A stretch of DNA of 64,000 nt from Vibrio kanaloae. Its GTDB lineage: Bacteria > Pseudomonadota > Gammaproteobacteria > Enterobacterales > Vibrionaceae. The notes under the pieces are model-generated. The model was not told where the DNA came from and searched no databases. It was given only the letters and a program-made list of their open reading frames with translations. A program made the translations under genes and the position numbers. The first letter of the stretch is position 1; the number at the start of each line of letters is the position of its first letter. The stretch covers positions 434,001 through 498,000 of the forward strand of contig NZ_AP025498.1 in assembly GCF_024347535.1 (NCBI RefSeq), in the 5' to 3' direction. Below are positions 18,272 to 31,914 of this stretch, piece after piece.

Positions 18272-19807
18272 TCATAGCGACTGAGGAACAAAGTTGGCGA
18301 CGATAGATACATCGTTAAAGTTACGGTAACCGCGCACCATGATGTTGAATTCACCCGCAGGTTTATTCAATACACACTGTTCGTTACTGCCATTTGTGTA
18401 TGGACGACAATCGTAGCTAGCTTTCGAAACCACACCGTTGTGTTTGACGTATAAGTCGGCATCACCACTGCGAGGTCCGGTCATTGTTACGGTTAACTGA
18501 CCGGCATCTTGAGTCGTAAAAGTGAAGAATTGCTCTTCACCATACCCCGCCGTAAGGCCTTCAACAGGGACACCATTTTGCAGCTCTTTAGGGCCTGAAA
18601 CTGGCGAGTCAAGGCTGGTTTCAACGAGGTAAGCAATCGCCAGTTTGGCGAATTTTGTCGCGTGTGTTGCCGTCGGGTCGGAGTTATTAAGTGTATCGTG
18701 TTCCGTATGGATGTTCGGGTTGTAATCGTTGAACATGCTCTCAAACGGCATTGCTGCTGGATAGCCAACATTGTGCCATGAGGCGTGGTCAGAACAGGCG
18801 TAGCCACAATCATCAAAGCCGTAGCTGATCTCACTGGCGTAAGTATCGATAAGTTCACTCAAATAGGCGGTTAGATTGCTGTCGGTATAATCCGTAATGA
18901 AGGTGATATCGTGCGCTGAACCGTTATAGTTCGTCATGTCTAATTGCAGTACCGAGACAACGTTTGCTTGCTCATCTCTTAAAGTGTTAGCGACATCTTG
19001 CGAACCGCGCAATCCCACTTCTTCTGCCGCATAGCCATAGAATTTGATGGTTTTATCGGGCTGAATCCCACTGGCAACCATAAGGCGCAGCGACTCTGTC
19101 ACGGTAGCGATACCTGATGCGTCGTCATCCGCGCCCGGGGAGATGGTGCCTTCACTTGTCCAAGAACCGACTGTGGAATCAAGGTGCCCGCCAACAACGA
19201 CGATCTCTTCTGGATATTTAGCGCCAAGTAGCGTCACTTCAACCGATTTTTGCGGGTATTCAGCGTGTGTGATTTGGCGCGCAGACGCGTAGGGTACATC
19301 TTTAATTTCCGCTTCCCAACGTTCTAAAAGCCAATCTGAAGCAGCAATACCAGTAGAAGTCGTATAAAAACGGTTGGTGAAAGTGGTCAGGTTTTCTATG
19401 GTTGTGACCATGTTATTGGGTTCAACCTGAGCGAGTAAGTCGTTTACTGTATCTTGGTGGCTGATCACTGGCTTTTCGAACGTGCTCATCGTCAGTGGCA
19501 TAGCTGCCGCTTTGAGTGCACTTGCTTGGTCTTCATGCACCATGTAACCACCACAGCGGTGGGTTTCTTCGTGCATATGGCTAGAGAGTTTAGCCAGTTG
19601 TTTCTCGTTTATTTTAGCCGCAATGGAGTTCTTGTTCGCAACCAGCCCTGAATAAACTGTTGCGCCGTGTTGAGTCACAAGGTGCTGGGCATCAGCATCG
19701 GTTGTGATCCAAACGTCTGAGCCCTCTGGTGGTGTAATGCCGAGTGATGCGTAAGCCGAGACACTCCCGAATATAGCGAATGCCAGGATGCTTTTTTTTA
19801 TAGCCAT
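18272..19807 (-). CDS. Secreted leucyl aminopeptidase, M28 family, with C-terminal PPC domain
   Basis: 511 residues: signal peptide (cleavage near SAYAS), propeptide to about residue 110, M28 catalytic domain and a C-terminal PPC domain (about 410-505). The di-zinc ligands line up with the Vibrio proteolyticus enzyme: H208 in GGHLDST, D228 in PGADDDASG, the catalytic EE in YAAEEVGLRGS, Asp in QLDMTNY and His in NIHTEHDT; the disulfide segment DDCGYACSDHASWHN is also kept. It removes N-terminal hydrophobic residues from peptides outside the cell. It lies downstream of the M4 protease, whose peptides it could trim. The ribosome-binding site is AAAAGGA. Confidence 0.95.
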   Translation of the reverse strand: MAIKKSILAFAIFGSVSAYASLGITPPEGSDVWITTDADAQHLVTQHGATVYSGLVANKNSIAAKINEKQLAKLSSHMHEETHRCGGYMVHEDQASALKAAAMPLTMSTFEKPVISHQDTVNDLLAQVEPNNMVTTIENLTTFTNRFYTTSTGIAASDWLLERWEAEIKDVPYASARQITHAEYPQKSVEVTLLGAKYPEEIVVVGGHLDSTVGSWTSEGTISPGADDDASGIATVTESLRLMVASGIQPDKTIKFYGYAAEEVGLRGSQDVANTLRDEQANVVSVLQLDMTNYNGSAHDITFITDYTDSNLTAYLSELIDTYASEISYGFDDCGYACSDHASWHNVGYPAAMPFESMFNDYNPNIHTEHDTLNNSDPTATHATKFAKLAIAYLVETSLDSPVSGPKELQNGVPVEGLTAGYGEEQFFTFTTQDAGQLTVTMTGPRSGDADLYVKHNGVVSKASYDCRPYTNGSNEQCVLNKPAGEFNIMVRGYRNFNDVSIVANFVPQSL

Positions 19808-19929
19808 TTGTTGTCCTTTTTATGGTTAATATCGTTGTTCTGATTGGTATCGTTTCTATGTACCGCCGTTTGTCTAGCGTTGTCTTTCTGGTGCTGCTAT
19901 TGGATATTTTCACTATCCAAATAGAGAAA

Positions 19930-19951
19930 CAGGGCCCCTTTAGGAGCCCTG
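19930..19951 (-). terminator. Hairpin after the M4 protease gene
   Basis: Arms CAGGGC and GCCCTG with extra G-C pairing inside, followed on the - strand by TTTCTCTATTT. It lies 14 nt past the protease stop and before the aminopeptidase start, so the two proteases probably have separate transcripts or attenuated read-through. Confidence 0.65.
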
Positions 19952-19964
19952 AATTTATTATCGA

Positions 19965-22791
<2,827 letters not shown>

Positions 22792-22820
22792 AAAAAAGCC
22801 AGCGACGGGTCACTGGCTTA
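22792..22820 (-). terminator. Terminator after the small lipoprotein gene
   Basis: On the - strand AAGCCAGTGAC pairs with GTCGCTGGCTT and is followed by further T. It lies 80 nt past the stop of the lipoprotein gene. Confidence 0.8.
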
Positions 22821-22897
22821 AATTAACTTGGTTTGTACAGGCTACTGATTAAAGGTACGTAACTAGACGCTTAACCATGGTTTGTAACTAAAGTGAA

Positions 22898-23173
22898 TTA
22901 CTGCTTTTTACCGCCGACTTGAACGTAGTCGATACCGATAATACGGTTGATGATACCCAGAACAGAGCTTGTATCAGAGTTTGTTGAGCGAATAGTATCA
23001 ACCGTTGCACCTTCAGGTACCAATTCCATTGCACGATCTTGTGTGTTACCTGGAACTTGGAAACCAACAATGTTGAAGCTTTCAGCGTGCGCTGTGTAAA
23101 CTTCTTCGCTGTGGTTGATACCTGAACAACCTGCCAAAGAAACAATACCTAAAACAACTAATAACTTTTTCAT
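22898..23173 (-). CDS. Small lipoprotein of unknown function
   Basis: 91 residues. A lipoprotein signal peptide is clear: MKKLLVVLGIVSLAGCSG with lipobox LAGC and Cys at residue 16. The mature part is about 75 residues, mixed, with no family I can name. The frame has a good start and its own terminator. It follows the RstB-like kinase gene after 136 nt on the same strand and may belong to the same unit or respond to it. Confidence 0.8.
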   Translation of the reverse strand: MKKLLVVLGIVSLAGCSGINHSEEVYTAHAESFNIVGFQVPGNTQDRAMELVPEGATVDTIRSTNSDTSSVLGIINRIIGIDYVQVGGKKQ

Positions 23174-23309
23174 AAAAATACCTTAAGAATGATTGGAATC
23201 TAGATGGCAAGCCACAAAGGCGGTGTCATGATTATCTAGACTCAATAAGTTCATAGGGAGACAGGATCTCCCGGCCGATGTTGAACATTATTCCAGAGGT
23301 GTTTTGTAG

Positions 23310-24629
23310 TTACTGTATGGTTTTGTCAGCTGAATCATTACATAGCTGAATGGTTATGGTGAATACCGCCCCCTTTAAGGTCTGGCTCTGACCAACCTCC
23401 ACAGTCGCACTGTGTTGAGCACAGATCTTCTCGACGATAGAAAGCCCTAAACCATGGCCGCTCTTAGCTTTATTACGCGCTTTGTCGCCAACGTAAAAGG
23501 GTTCAAACAGGCGAGCTTGATGCTCTTTTGCCACGCCATCACCATCATCATGCACCGCGATCTGTAGCTTATCTTGATGCACGCTTGCTTCAATTGACAC
23601 TTGCGAACGTGCGAACTTCATTGCGTTACGAACTAGGTTATCTAGTGCTCGGTTGAGTAGCGTTTCATCCGCCATTATTGAGCTAGGTTGCTCAGGTAAT
23701 GATAGGTCGATGCTGAGCTGAGTGTCTTTGCTCCAACGCGTCATGGCGTGGTCGAGAAAGTCTCTTATCTCTAATGGCTGTTGTAGGTTTTCGAGGTTAA
23801 TGCTATCGAGCTTGGCGTAGCACAACAGTTCATCGACCATCTTTTCCATCTCTTCCGTATCTTCGACAATACTTTCTACGGTGTCTTGTTGAGCTTCGTT
23901 GAGTGGCGTGTCTTTGAGCATCTCAGCTTGCCACTGGATACGAAATATTGGCGTACGTAGCTCATGAGCCACTGCGTTGGTGAGCGAGCGATTACTCTCA
24001 ATTAAGCGATGAATACGGTCAGCCATCAGGTTGAAAGACTTATTCAGTGAGCCGATGGCAATGCCGCTTGAAGTCTCGGCTCGTGAAGAGAGATCCCCTT
24101 CAGAAAAACGCAGAGTGGCAGTCTCAAGCTTTTTAACTCGGCGGAAGATAATAAATAGATGACATAAGCCATATAAGATAAAGCTTGCTAAAAAGAACAA
24201 CCAAATGAGGTCATCCTCCAACTCTATTTTTTGTCTAACGAACGCTTCACTGTTGGGGAGGTAGTGATAGGTATTGTCACTGCTTGCTAAGCGAAACCAT
24301 AGATCACGTTCATCATCGTGAAAAACAAAGGTATTCGGGTTAGTGCTGAAGAACTCTGAAACGGGGCTTGGTATTTCATCGTCTGGGCTGAATGTAACCA
24401 ATTTATTTCGTGTGGTTTCTACAAACTGGTTTATCGCTTGATGAGCAGCTTCAAGGCCTTGATTCTTAGCGATATTTTCGATCAATTGCTGGTGGGCTGC
24501 CGCTTCGTAATCTTCCAGTACATATTCGTAGTCGGTATTGAGCTGATAGACGCTGATCTCGTAGGCGACAAGGCCGGCCATAAAGCAAACTAACAGCCCT
24601 ATTAAGGACTCCAAAAAGATACGTCGCAT
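23310..24629 (-). CDS. RstB-like sensor histidine kinase
   Basis: 439 residues. Membrane segments near 8-25 and 140-160 enclose a periplasmic sensor of about 115 residues. A HAMP linker follows, then HisKA with the phospho-His in AVAHELRTPIFRIQ, and an HATPase_c domain with NLVRNAMKFA, DDGDGV and SGHGLGLSI. Size and plan match E. coli RstB. It is encoded 36 nt after its response regulator. The signal is unknown. Confidence 0.88.
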   Translation of the reverse strand: MRRIFLESLIGLLVCFMAGLVAYEISVYQLNTDYEYVLEDYEAAAHQQLIENIAKNQGLEAAHQAINQFVETTRNKLVTFSPDDEIPSPVSEFFSTNPNTFVFHDDERDLWFRLASSDNTYHYLPNSEAFVRQKIELEDDLIWLFFLASFILYGLCHLFIIFRRVKKLETATLRFSEGDLSSRAETSSGIAIGSLNKSFNLMADRIHRLIESNRSLTNAVAHELRTPIFRIQWQAEMLKDTPLNEAQQDTVESIVEDTEEMEKMVDELLCYAKLDSINLENLQQPLEIRDFLDHAMTRWSKDTQLSIDLSLPEQPSSIMADETLLNRALDNLVRNAMKFARSQVSIEASVHQDKLQIAVHDDGDGVAKEHQARLFEPFYVGDKARNKAKSGHGLGLSIVEKICAQHSATVEVGQSQTLKGAVFTITIQLCNDSADKTIQ

Positions 24630-24665
24630 AATCGCTCTCTTTTATTACGCTCGTATTGAGCGAGG

Positions 24666-25370
24666 TTAACGCCAGGCGGTCGAAACAAACAAGTAACCTT
24701 TCCCGCGAATGGTCTGAATTTTCTCTGCTGGTGTGTGGTCGTCGCCAAGAATCTTTCTTAGGCGCACTATTTTATTATCAATCGTTCGATCGATTCCGTC
24801 GTACTCAATACCACGCAGCGTTTGTGTCAAATAGTCACGTGATAGCGGAGTATCAGGGTTACTTGCTAATAACCACAACAGGTCAAACTCGCTGTCGGTT
24901 AGTGATAAAACGGCACCTGAAAGTTCACACTTCTTATAGGTGTTTTTCAGAACCAGTTGATCAAACTGAAGGTTGTCTGAGTCATCGACTGAAGCCGTAT
25001 TGGCCTCTTGGCGGCGTAATAGCGAACGAACTCTGGCCAGCAGAACTCTTGGTTTGATTGGCTTGGTGACATAGTCATCAGCGCCTGTCTCTAAGCCTGC
25101 AACGTGGTCGAAATCATCATCGCTGGCGGTGAGCATTAAAATCTTACCTTTAAAGAGAGTGCGCGTCTGTCGGCATATTGTCAGTCCATCGGTTACAGGG
25201 AGCATTAAATCCAACAACACGATATCAGGCTGTTCGGCAAGGATGGTCTGCGCGGCATTACTGCCATCATCGAGTGTGGAAACATCAAAGTCCTGCGTAA
25301 CAAAGTAATCCTTTAGCATTCTCTGAAGTTTCAAATCGTCTTCTACGATGATCATTTTAGGTTTTGTCAT
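24666..25370 (-). CDS. RstA-like response regulator (OmpR family)
   Basis: 234 residues. Receiver with the acidic pair in IVEDD, phospho-acceptor Asp in IVLLDLMLPV and Lys in VTKPIKP; a winged-helix DNA-binding domain with SLTDSEFDLLWLLASNP and GYLFV at the end. First gene of an operon with the RstB-like kinase. Targets cannot be read here. Confidence 0.9.
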   Translation of the reverse strand: MTKPKMIIVEDDLKLQRMLKDYFVTQDFDVSTLDDGSNAAQTILAEQPDIVLLDLMLPVTDGLTICRQTRTLFKGKILMLTASDDDFDHVAGLETGADDYVTKPIKPRVLLARVRSLLRRQEANTASVDDSDNLQFDQLVLKNTYKKCELSGAVLSLTDSEFDLLWLLASNPDTPLSRDYLTQTLRGIEYDGIDRTIDNKIVRLRKILGDDHTPAEKIQTIRGKGYLFVSTAWR

Positions 25371-25993
25371 TCCATTCTCAGCCTTATCGTGTGTTTAACT
25401 TATTGAGATTTTTTGAACGGGTTTGATTTTATGGTGAGCTATTGTTGCATATTGAATTCAAATGCTTCGCGAACAATATCTGACGTAAATGATTAAACAC
25501 TTTCTACGGTAGTTCAATGCTGATTTTGAATTAGTGATCAAAATAAAAAACAATGTTCATAAAGCGTACTTATTCCATTACATTTGTCCGGCCGATAGTT
25601 ACAGTATTAATCAATAGAGTTTACTTTTTTATACAGGAGTGAATAACGGTATGCACTACTATCGAAATGCATTACTGACATTACCGTTACGTCTAATTTT
25701 CAGCGTTAGAATCTGCTTTTAAGACGATCTGCCTAATTTTTACATAATATTAGTTTGATTGAATTTTGTACTTTTTAAGTGAAAACATTTGACCAATAAC
25801 CATCACACCTCAAATCTTTAATTAATTTAATTAGGGGTCTAAATGATATTTAAGTGGTTGTTTATATTTAATTTATTTATGTATTGGTGGTTCTCTGTTA
25901 TGGGTTTGTTTCAAATAATCATTTGAACCCTAACTAAATTTCTGTCATTTTATATTTAACTAAACGTTCAATAAAAAATAAAAGGACTAAAAA
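25371..25993. other. Divergent intergenic region between the rstA-like gene and betI
   Basis: 623 bp, strongly AT-rich, no convincing gene. It must hold promoters in both directions. AAACGTTCAATA at 25962-25973, 20 nt before the betI start, resembles the core of TetR-type BetI operators (GAACGTTC) but is an imperfect palindrome; it is a candidate only. Confidence 0.4.
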
Positions 25994-26602
25994 ATGCCGA
26001 AGGTTGGGATGCCTGATATACGTAAACCACAGCTCGTACAAGCCACGATGACCGTGATTGATCGAGTGGGTTTACATGCCGCAAGTATTGCTTTGATCAG
26101 TAAGGAAGCGGGAGTTTCAACGGGCATCATTAATCACTATTTTGGTGGAAAGCATGGTCTGCTTGAAGAGACTATGCGTGAAATTCTTCGCCAATTATCC
26201 AACACCATTACCACGGCATTAAAAGCACTCCCTGTTGATGCTCACCAGCAGAGGATTAATGCAATCATTGAAGGTAACTTCGAAGGCTACCAAGCCGAAA
26301 ACAAGGTCGCAAAAACGTGGTTGGCATTTTGGTCATATTCGATGCATGACCAACAATTGAAAAGACTTCAGCGCGTGAATGAAAGACGTTTACTTTCGCA
26401 TTTACGCCTTGAGTTGAAAGGTATTCTTAATCATGAACAGGCGGAGCTCGTTGCTCACGGTATTGCTTCTTTGATTGATGGTTTATGGCTGAGAGGCACG
26501 TTAAACCCTGAAGGTATCGATGCCCAAAAGGCACGCGCTATTATCAATGACTACCTTGATAAGCAATTGACGTTTTACTCGTGTCACTCGAATAAAACCT
26601 AG
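25994..26602 (+). CDS. betI: Choline-responsive repressor BetI (TetR family)
   Basis: 202 residues. N-terminal TetR HTH with [28 protein letters not shown], typical of BetI, preceded by [14 protein letters not shown]. It represses the bet genes and releases DNA when choline or its oxidation products are present. It is the first gene of a betI-betB-betA-choX-choW-choV run, the usual Vibrio order. The start follows AAAGGA. Confidence 0.95.
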   Translation: MPKVGMPDIRKPQLVQATMTVIDRVGLHAASIALISKEAGVSTGIINHYFGGKHGLLEETMREILRQLSNTITTALKALPVDAHQQRINAIIEGNFEGYQAENKVAKTWLAFWSYSMHDQQLKRLQRVNERRLLSHLRLELKGILNHEQAELVAHGIASLIDGLWLRGTLNPEGIDAQKARAIINDYLDKQLTFYSCHSNKT

Positions 26603-26676
26603 TCATAGCATTCGAATTACAAACACTCACATATAGACCTGTAGAGTCTAAAACAATAATTAAGTCAGAATCTCAA

Positions 26677-28137
26677 ATGGAAATGAACTCATTATATATC
26701 GATGGCGAAGCAGTTAAAGCAACGTCTGGTGAAACCTTTGATAGTATTAATCCGGCAAACGGTGAATCTATCGCAACTTTGGGTCAAGCATCTTCAGCGG
26801 ATGTGGATAGTGCTATCGAATCGGCAAAACGTGGATTTGCGGTATGGTCAGCAATGTCAGCCGTTGAACGCAGCCGTATTCTTTTAAAAGCTGTAGAGAT
26901 ACTTAGAGCTCGAAATGATGAGCTTGCTAGCCTTGAGGTTGTTGATACGGGCAAACCGTTGCAAGAAGCAATTGAAGTGGATGTGGCGTCTGGCGCGGAT
27001 GTTATTGAATATTTCGCAGGCCTTGCTCCTACTCTTCAAGGCGACCAACAACCGCTTAGTGAATCTCAATTCTTCTACACACGCCGTGAACCGTTAGGTA
27101 TCTGTGCGGGTATCGGTGCGTGGAACTATCCAATTCAAATCGCAATGTGGAAATCAGCACCGGCACTCGCGGCGGGCAACGCCATGATTTTCAAGCCTTC
27201 AGAAGAAACGCCGCTAACGGCACTTAAACTCGCTGACATTTTTACCGAAGCGGGGCTTCCTGAAGGTGTGTTTAACGTGGTTCAGGGAGATTATCGCGTT
27301 GGCCAGATGCTGACCGCACACCCAGACATCGCAAAAGTGTCATTCACCGGTGAAATTGGTACAGGTAAAGCCGTGATGGGCGATAGCGCCAAAACGCTTA
27401 AATCGGTCACTATGGAGCTTGGTGGCAAATCACCAATGATTGTGTTTGATGACGCGAAATTGGATGATGCGGTCTCCGCTTCCATGGTCGCAAACTTCTA
27501 CACCCAAGGCGAAGTATGTACTAATGGCACTCGTGTTTATGTACACGAAAACATCTATAACGCATTTATTGATCAACTTAAAACACGCACTGAAAAGCTG
27601 ATCATTGGTGACCCAATGAAGATGGATACTCAGATTGGCGCGTTGATTTCTAAAGAACATCTTGCAAAAGTTCTTGAAGCGATTGAGCTAGCTAAACAGT
27701 CTGGTGCAACCCTGTTAACTGGTGGTTATCAAGTGACAGACAACGGCCTAGCGAACGGCAACTTTGTTACTCCAACCGTGTTTGTGGATTGCGAAGACAG
27801 CATGCCACATGTCCAACAAGAGATCTTTGGTCCAGTGATGTCGGTAATGAAGTTTACTGACGAAGACGACGTTATTCGCCGTGCTAATGACACTAAATAT
27901 GGCCTTGCTGCTGGCGTATTCACGCAAAACCTTTCTCGTGCTCACCGAGTTATTCATCAAATGCAAGCCGGTATTTGCTGGGTTAACACATGGGGTGACT
28001 CACCTGCAGAAATGCCTGTCGGTGGCTACAAACTTTCAGGTATTGGTCGTGAAAATGGACCAGAAACTCTGCTTCACTACACGCAAACCAAGAGCATTCT
28101 TATTGAGCTAGGCGATTTCGCTAGCCCATATGCCTAA
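26677..28137 (+). CDS. betB: Betaine aldehyde dehydrogenase
   Basis: 486 residues, the usual length. Aldehyde dehydrogenase family: NAD-binding [12 protein letters not shown], general base Glu in TMELGGKSP and catalytic Cys in [11 protein letters not shown]. It oxidises betaine aldehyde to glycine betaine in the cytoplasm. Two closely spaced ATG codons (26677, 26683) are possible starts; the first is used. Confidence 0.97.
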   Translation: MEMNSLYIDGEAVKATSGETFDSINPANGESIATLGQASSADVDSAIESAKRGFAVWSAMSAVERSRILLKAVEILRARNDELASLEVVDTGKPLQEAIEVDVASGADVIEYFAGLAPTLQGDQQPLSESQFFYTRREPLGICAGIGAWNYPIQIAMWKSAPALAAGNAMIFKPSEETPLTALKLADIFTEAGLPEGVFNVVQGDYRVGQMLTAHPDIAKVSFTGEIGTGKAVMGDSAKTLKSVTMELGGKSPMIVFDDAKLDDAVSASMVANFYTQGEVCTNGTRVYVHENIYNAFIDQLKTRTEKLIIGDPMKMDTQIGALISKEHLAKVLEAIELAKQSGATLLTGGYQVTDNGLANGNFVTPTVFVDCEDSMPHVQQEIFGPVMSVMKFTDEDDVIRRANDTKYGLAAGVFTQNLSRAHRVIHQMQAGICWVNTWGDSPAEMPVGGYKLSGIGRENGPETLLHYTQTKSILIELGDFASPYA

Positions 28138-28168
28138 CGCGTAACACTCAACTCAACGGAGAAACAAA

Positions 28169-29881
28169 ATGGAACAACGCTACGATTATATTATCGTCGG
28201 CGCGGGTTCGGCCGGCTGTGTGTTAGCGGATAGACTAACAGAGAGCGGTGAACATAGCGTTTTATTATTGGAAGCTGGTGGTACGGATAAGAGCATTTTT
28301 ATCCAAATGCCAACTGCGCTTTCTTATCCAATGAATACTGAAAAGTATGCGTGGCAATTTGAAACAGAGCAAGAGCCGGGCCTTGATGGACGTGAACTGC
28401 ATTGTCCACGTGGCAAAGTATTAGGCGGTAGCTCATCAATTAACGGTATGGTTTATGTTCGTGGCCATGCATGCGATTTTGATCAATGGGAAGAAGAGGG
28501 TGCTACGGGTTGGAACTACCAAGCCTGTCTGCCTTATTTCCGCCGTGCTGAATCATGGAGCAAAGGTGGTGACGAATACCGTGGCGACAATGGGCCAGTA
28601 GGCACTTGTAACGGCAACGATATGGAGCTTAATCCGCTTTATCAAGCATTTATTGATGCAGGTAAAGACGCCGGTTACCCAGAAACACAAGACTATAACG
28701 GCTACCAGCAAGAAGGCTTCGGTACTATGCACATGACAGTAGACAAGGGTGTTAGAGCCTCAACCTCTAACGCTTATCTGCGCCGTGCATTGAAGCGTTC
28801 AAACCTTACCTTGAAAAAAGGTATCGTGGCTCGTCGTTTCTTGCTTGAGTCACAAGACACACAGGGTCAATCGGGTCTGAAAGCTGTTGGTGTTGAATTC
28901 GAAAAGTCAGGCAATACACAAGTGGCTGTGGCGAACAAAGAAGTGATCTCGTCTGCGGGCTCTATTGGTTCTGTTCAACTGCTGCAGCTTTCTGGTATCG
29001 GCCCGAAATCCGTGCTTGAAAAGGCAGGCGTTGAACTGAAACACGAGTTGAACGGCGTGGGTGAAAACCTGCAAGACCACTTAGAAGTGTACTTCCAATA
29101 TCACTGCAACGAGCCTATTACTCTCAACAGCAAGCTTGGTTTAGTGAGCAAGGGCATGATTGGCGCAGAGTGGATTCTGACTCGTAAAGGTTTGGGGGCT
29201 ACTAATCATTTTGAATCATGCGCGTTCATTCGTTCACGCAAAGGATTGAAGTGGCCGAATATTCAATACCACTTCCTACCAGCAGCAATGCGTTACGACG
29301 GGCAAGCGGCCTTTGATGGTCATGGCTTCCAAGTACACGTTGGTCCTAACAAGCCAGAAAGCCGCGGTACGGTGGCGATCACTTCTGCTGATCCACATGC
29401 CAAGCCAGAGATCATTTTCAACTACATCTCGACCGAACAAGACCGCCAAGATTGGCGCGATTGTATTCGTCTGACGCGTGAGATTCTGTCTCAACCTGCG
29501 ATGGATCTTTACCGAGGTGAAGAGATTCAGCCTGGTCTCAATATTACTTCCGATGAAGCGATTGATGAATGGGTTAAGCAGAACGTGGAAAGCGCCTACC
29601 ACCCTTCATGTGGCTGCAAAATGGGTTCAGATAACGACCCAATGGCGGTGCTTGATGAAGAGTGTCGAGTCCGCGGCATCGACAACTTACGTGTGGTTGA
29701 TTCATCAGTTTTCCCAACCATTCCAAATGGCAACTTAAACGCACCAACCATTATGGTGGCTGAGCGTGCTTCTGATTTGATTCTGGGCAAGCCTGCACTT
29801 AAAGAACAAGACGTTCCTGTGTGGATTGCACCTGAATGGGAAGAGAAACAAAGAATAAGTAAACCAGTAAGAGAGGCGTAA
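28169..29881 (+). CDS. betA: Choline dehydrogenase
   Basis: 570 residues, GMC oxidoreductase. FAD motif [20 protein letters not shown] at the N terminus, GMC signature [19 protein letters not shown], second signature [18 protein letters not shown] and the catalytic region [12 protein letters not shown]. It oxidises choline to betaine aldehyde with electrons to the respiratory chain. 31 nt after betB, with CGGAG before the ATG. Confidence 0.97.
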   Translation: MEQRYDYIIVGAGSAGCVLADRLTESGEHSVLLLEAGGTDKSIFIQMPTALSYPMNTEKYAWQFETEQEPGLDGRELHCPRGKVLGGSSSINGMVYVRGHACDFDQWEEEGATGWNYQACLPYFRRAESWSKGGDEYRGDNGPVGTCNGNDMELNPLYQAFIDAGKDAGYPETQDYNGYQQEGFGTMHMTVDKGVRASTSNAYLRRALKRSNLTLKKGIVARRFLLESQDTQGQSGLKAVGVEFEKSGNTQVAVANKEVISSAGSIGSVQLLQLSGIGPKSVLEKAGVELKHELNGVGENLQDHLEVYFQYHCNEPITLNSKLGLVSKGMIGAEWILTRKGLGATNHFESCAFIRSRKGLKWPNIQYHFLPAAMRYDGQAAFDGHGFQVHVGPNKPESRGTVAITSADPHAKPEIIFNYISTEQDRQDWRDCIRLTREILSQPAMDLYRGEEIQPGLNITSDEAIDEWVKQNVESAYHPSCGCKMGSDNDPMAVLDEECRVRGIDNLRVVDSSVFPTIPNGNLNAPTIMVAERASDLILGKPALKEQDVPVWIAPEWEEKQRISKPVREA

Positions 29882-30002
29882 GTCTCTGTTACTGAATAAA
29901 AATAAGAAAACCAGTAATAACAAAAATTAGTAAAAAGTTAGTAGAACTTCCCTTATTTGTATGAGTTAGGGCAGTAAAAGGAAAGATAAAAAAGGAATCA
30001 TT

Positions 30003-31004
30003 ATGACGACTCAATATAAACAAACCGCGACAAATAAGCCTTTAGCAAGCAATGCGTTAAAAACGAAGGCGCTCGCAACATTAGCTATCAGTTCATTTGC
30101 ATTTGGTGCTAACGCTTCTATTGAACCACAGCAATGTGAAAACGTGCGCTTCGCTGATGTGGGTTGGACAGACATTACCGCAACAACTGCTGTTACTTCT
30201 GAACTATTAAAAGGCCTTGGTTACAAAACCAAAACCGACCTACTTTCAGTACCGGTAACTTACTCTTCAATGGCCAACGGCGATATTGATATCTTTTTAG
30301 GTAACTGGATGCCAACTATGGAAGGCGATATTGCTAAGTACCGTGAAGCGGGCACTGTAGAAACCGTTCGTGCCAACCTTGAAGGCGCTAAATACACACT
30401 AGCCGTACCAAAATATGTGTACGACTCTGGTGTGAAAAGTTTCACCGATCTCGCAAAGCATGCCGACAAGTTTAAAGACCGTATCTACGGCATTGAACCG
30501 GGCAACGATGGTAACCGTTTAATCCAATCAATGATTGATTCTGATGCATTTGGTTTAAAAGATTTTAGCTTAGTGGAATCAAGCGAAGCAGGCATGGTAT
30601 CTCAAGTATCACGCGCCGCACGCCGTAGCCAATGGATTGTTTACCTTGGTTGGGCACCTCACCCAATGAACAGCAATGTTGAAATGGAATACCTATCAGG
30701 TGGTGATGAATTCTTTGGTCCTAACTACGGCGGCGCAAATGTTTACACCAATGTTCGTTCAAACTACCTGTCTGAGTGCGCAAACGTCGGTCAACTTCTA
30801 CAGAACCTAGAGTTTACTTTAGAGATGGAAAACCAGTTGATGGAAGAAATCCTTAACCAAAACGTTAAGCCTGAAAAAGCGGCTCAACAATGGCTAAATA
30901 GCAACCCACAGCAAGTGGAAGCTTGGTTAGATAACGTAAAAACACATAAAGGTGAATCAGCAACTCAAGCCGTTACTGACTACCTAAAGCAGGTAAAAGC
31001 TTAG
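30003..31004 (+). CDS. choX: Choline ABC transporter substrate-binding protein
   Basis: 333 residues; a signal peptide with an unusually long N region ends near ANAS (residue 39). The four aromatic positions expected for a ChoX-type quaternary ammonium cage are visible in VGWTDI, LGNWMPTME, KYVYDSG and YLGWAPHPMN. It captures choline (possibly also betaine) in the periplasm and hands it to the permease-ATPase encoded next. Often annotated as proX in Vibrio; placement in the bet operon favours choline. Confidence 0.92.
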   Translation: MTTQYKQTATNKPLASNALKTKALATLAISSFAFGANASIEPQQCENVRFADVGWTDITATTAVTSELLKGLGYKTKTDLLSVPVTYSSMANGDIDIFLGNWMPTMEGDIAKYREAGTVETVRANLEGAKYTLAVPKYVYDSGVKSFTDLAKHADKFKDRIYGIEPGNDGNRLIQSMIDSDAFGLKDFSLVESSEAGMVSQVSRAARRSQWIVYLGWAPHPMNSNVEMEYLSGGDEFFGPNYGGANVYTNVRSNYLSECANVGQLLQNLEFTLEMENQLMEEILNQNVKPEKAAQQWLNSNPQQVEAWLDNVKTHKGESATQAVTDYLKQVKA

Positions 31005-31032
31005 TTCTCTACCCAGTTACATAAATAACAAA

Positions 31033-31050
31033 GGTGAGCTTCGGCTCACC
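31033..31050 (+). other. UUCG-capped intercistronic hairpin between choX and choW
   Basis: GGTGAGC-TTCG-GCTCACC: a perfect 7-bp stem closed by an extra-stable UUCG tetraloop, 28 nt after the choX stop. No T run follows, so it is more likely a 3' stabiliser of choX mRNA than a terminator. It would raise binding protein over permease. Confidence 0.8.
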
Positions 31051-31069
31051 AATAATCAAAGGCAATATT

Positions 31070-31912
31070 GTGAATTTTATTACGGAAAACAAAATCCCTG
31101 TCGGACAATGGATGGAAACTGGTGTTGACTGGTTAACAATTAACGCAGCAGGTTTTTTTGATGCTATTTCTATCTTTTTGGAAACCGTTATTCTTTTTTT
31201 AGTTGATGTATTTAAATGGATGCCACCTGCGCTGCCAATCGTGATAACGGCGGCAATCGCATGGTATTTACACCGTAAACTGTCGTTGGTGATCTTTGTC
31301 GTCGCAGCGCTTCTCACTATCCTCAACCTTGGCTATTGGCAAGAAATGCTGGAAACCTTTGTTCTCGTCTTTGCGGCGACAACGATTTCCGTATTAATTG
31401 GTGTACCAGTTGGCATCATGGCAGCTCATCGTCCTTGGCTCTATACGCTGCTACGTCCAGTACTTGATTTAATGCAGACAGTCCCAACGTTTGTGTACTT
31501 GATTCCGACCTTAGTGCTATTTGGTTTAGGCATCGTTCCTGGCTTAATCTCGACGATCATTTTCGCGATAGCATCGCCGATTCGTTTGACCTATTTGGGG
31601 GTCACAAAAGTACCAGAAGAATTGATTGAAGCTGGTAAAGCTTTTGGTGCTAGCCGCATGAAGTTGCTACTCAAAGTTGAATTGCCGGCGGCTTTACCCA
31701 GCATCATGGCGGGTATCACACAGTGCATTATGTTATCGCTTTCAATGGTAGTTATTGCGGCACTGGTAGGGGCTGATGGCCTTGGCAAGCCAGTCGTTCG
31801 AGCTCTAAACACAGTCAACATTTCACAAGGCTTTGAAGCCGGATTAGCGATTGTTTTAGTAGCAATTATTCTTGATCGCTTGTGCAAAACACCCAACCAG
31901 AAGGAAGCTTAA
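31070..31912 (+). CDS. choW: Choline ABC transporter permease
   Basis: 280 residues from the GTG at 31070, which has AAAGG upstream; the longer open frame from 31034 would start inside the hairpin. About six membrane segments, with the ABC permease EAA loop EELIEAGKAFGASRMKLLLKVELPAALPSI in the ProW style. It forms the membrane channel of the choline importer. Confidence 0.92.
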   Translation: MNFITENKIPVGQWMETGVDWLTINAAGFFDAISIFLETVILFLVDVFKWMPPALPIVITAAIAWYLHRKLSLVIFVVAALLTILNLGYWQEMLETFVLVFAATTISVLIGVPVGIMAAHRPWLYTLLRPVLDLMQTVPTFVYLIPTLVLFGLGIVPGLISTIIFAIASPIRLTYLGVTKVPEELIEAGKAFGASRMKLLLKVELPAALPSIMAGITQCIMLSLSMVVIAALVGADGLGKPVVRALNTVNISQGFEAGLAIVLVAIILDRLCKTPNQKEA

Positions 31913-31914
31913 TT

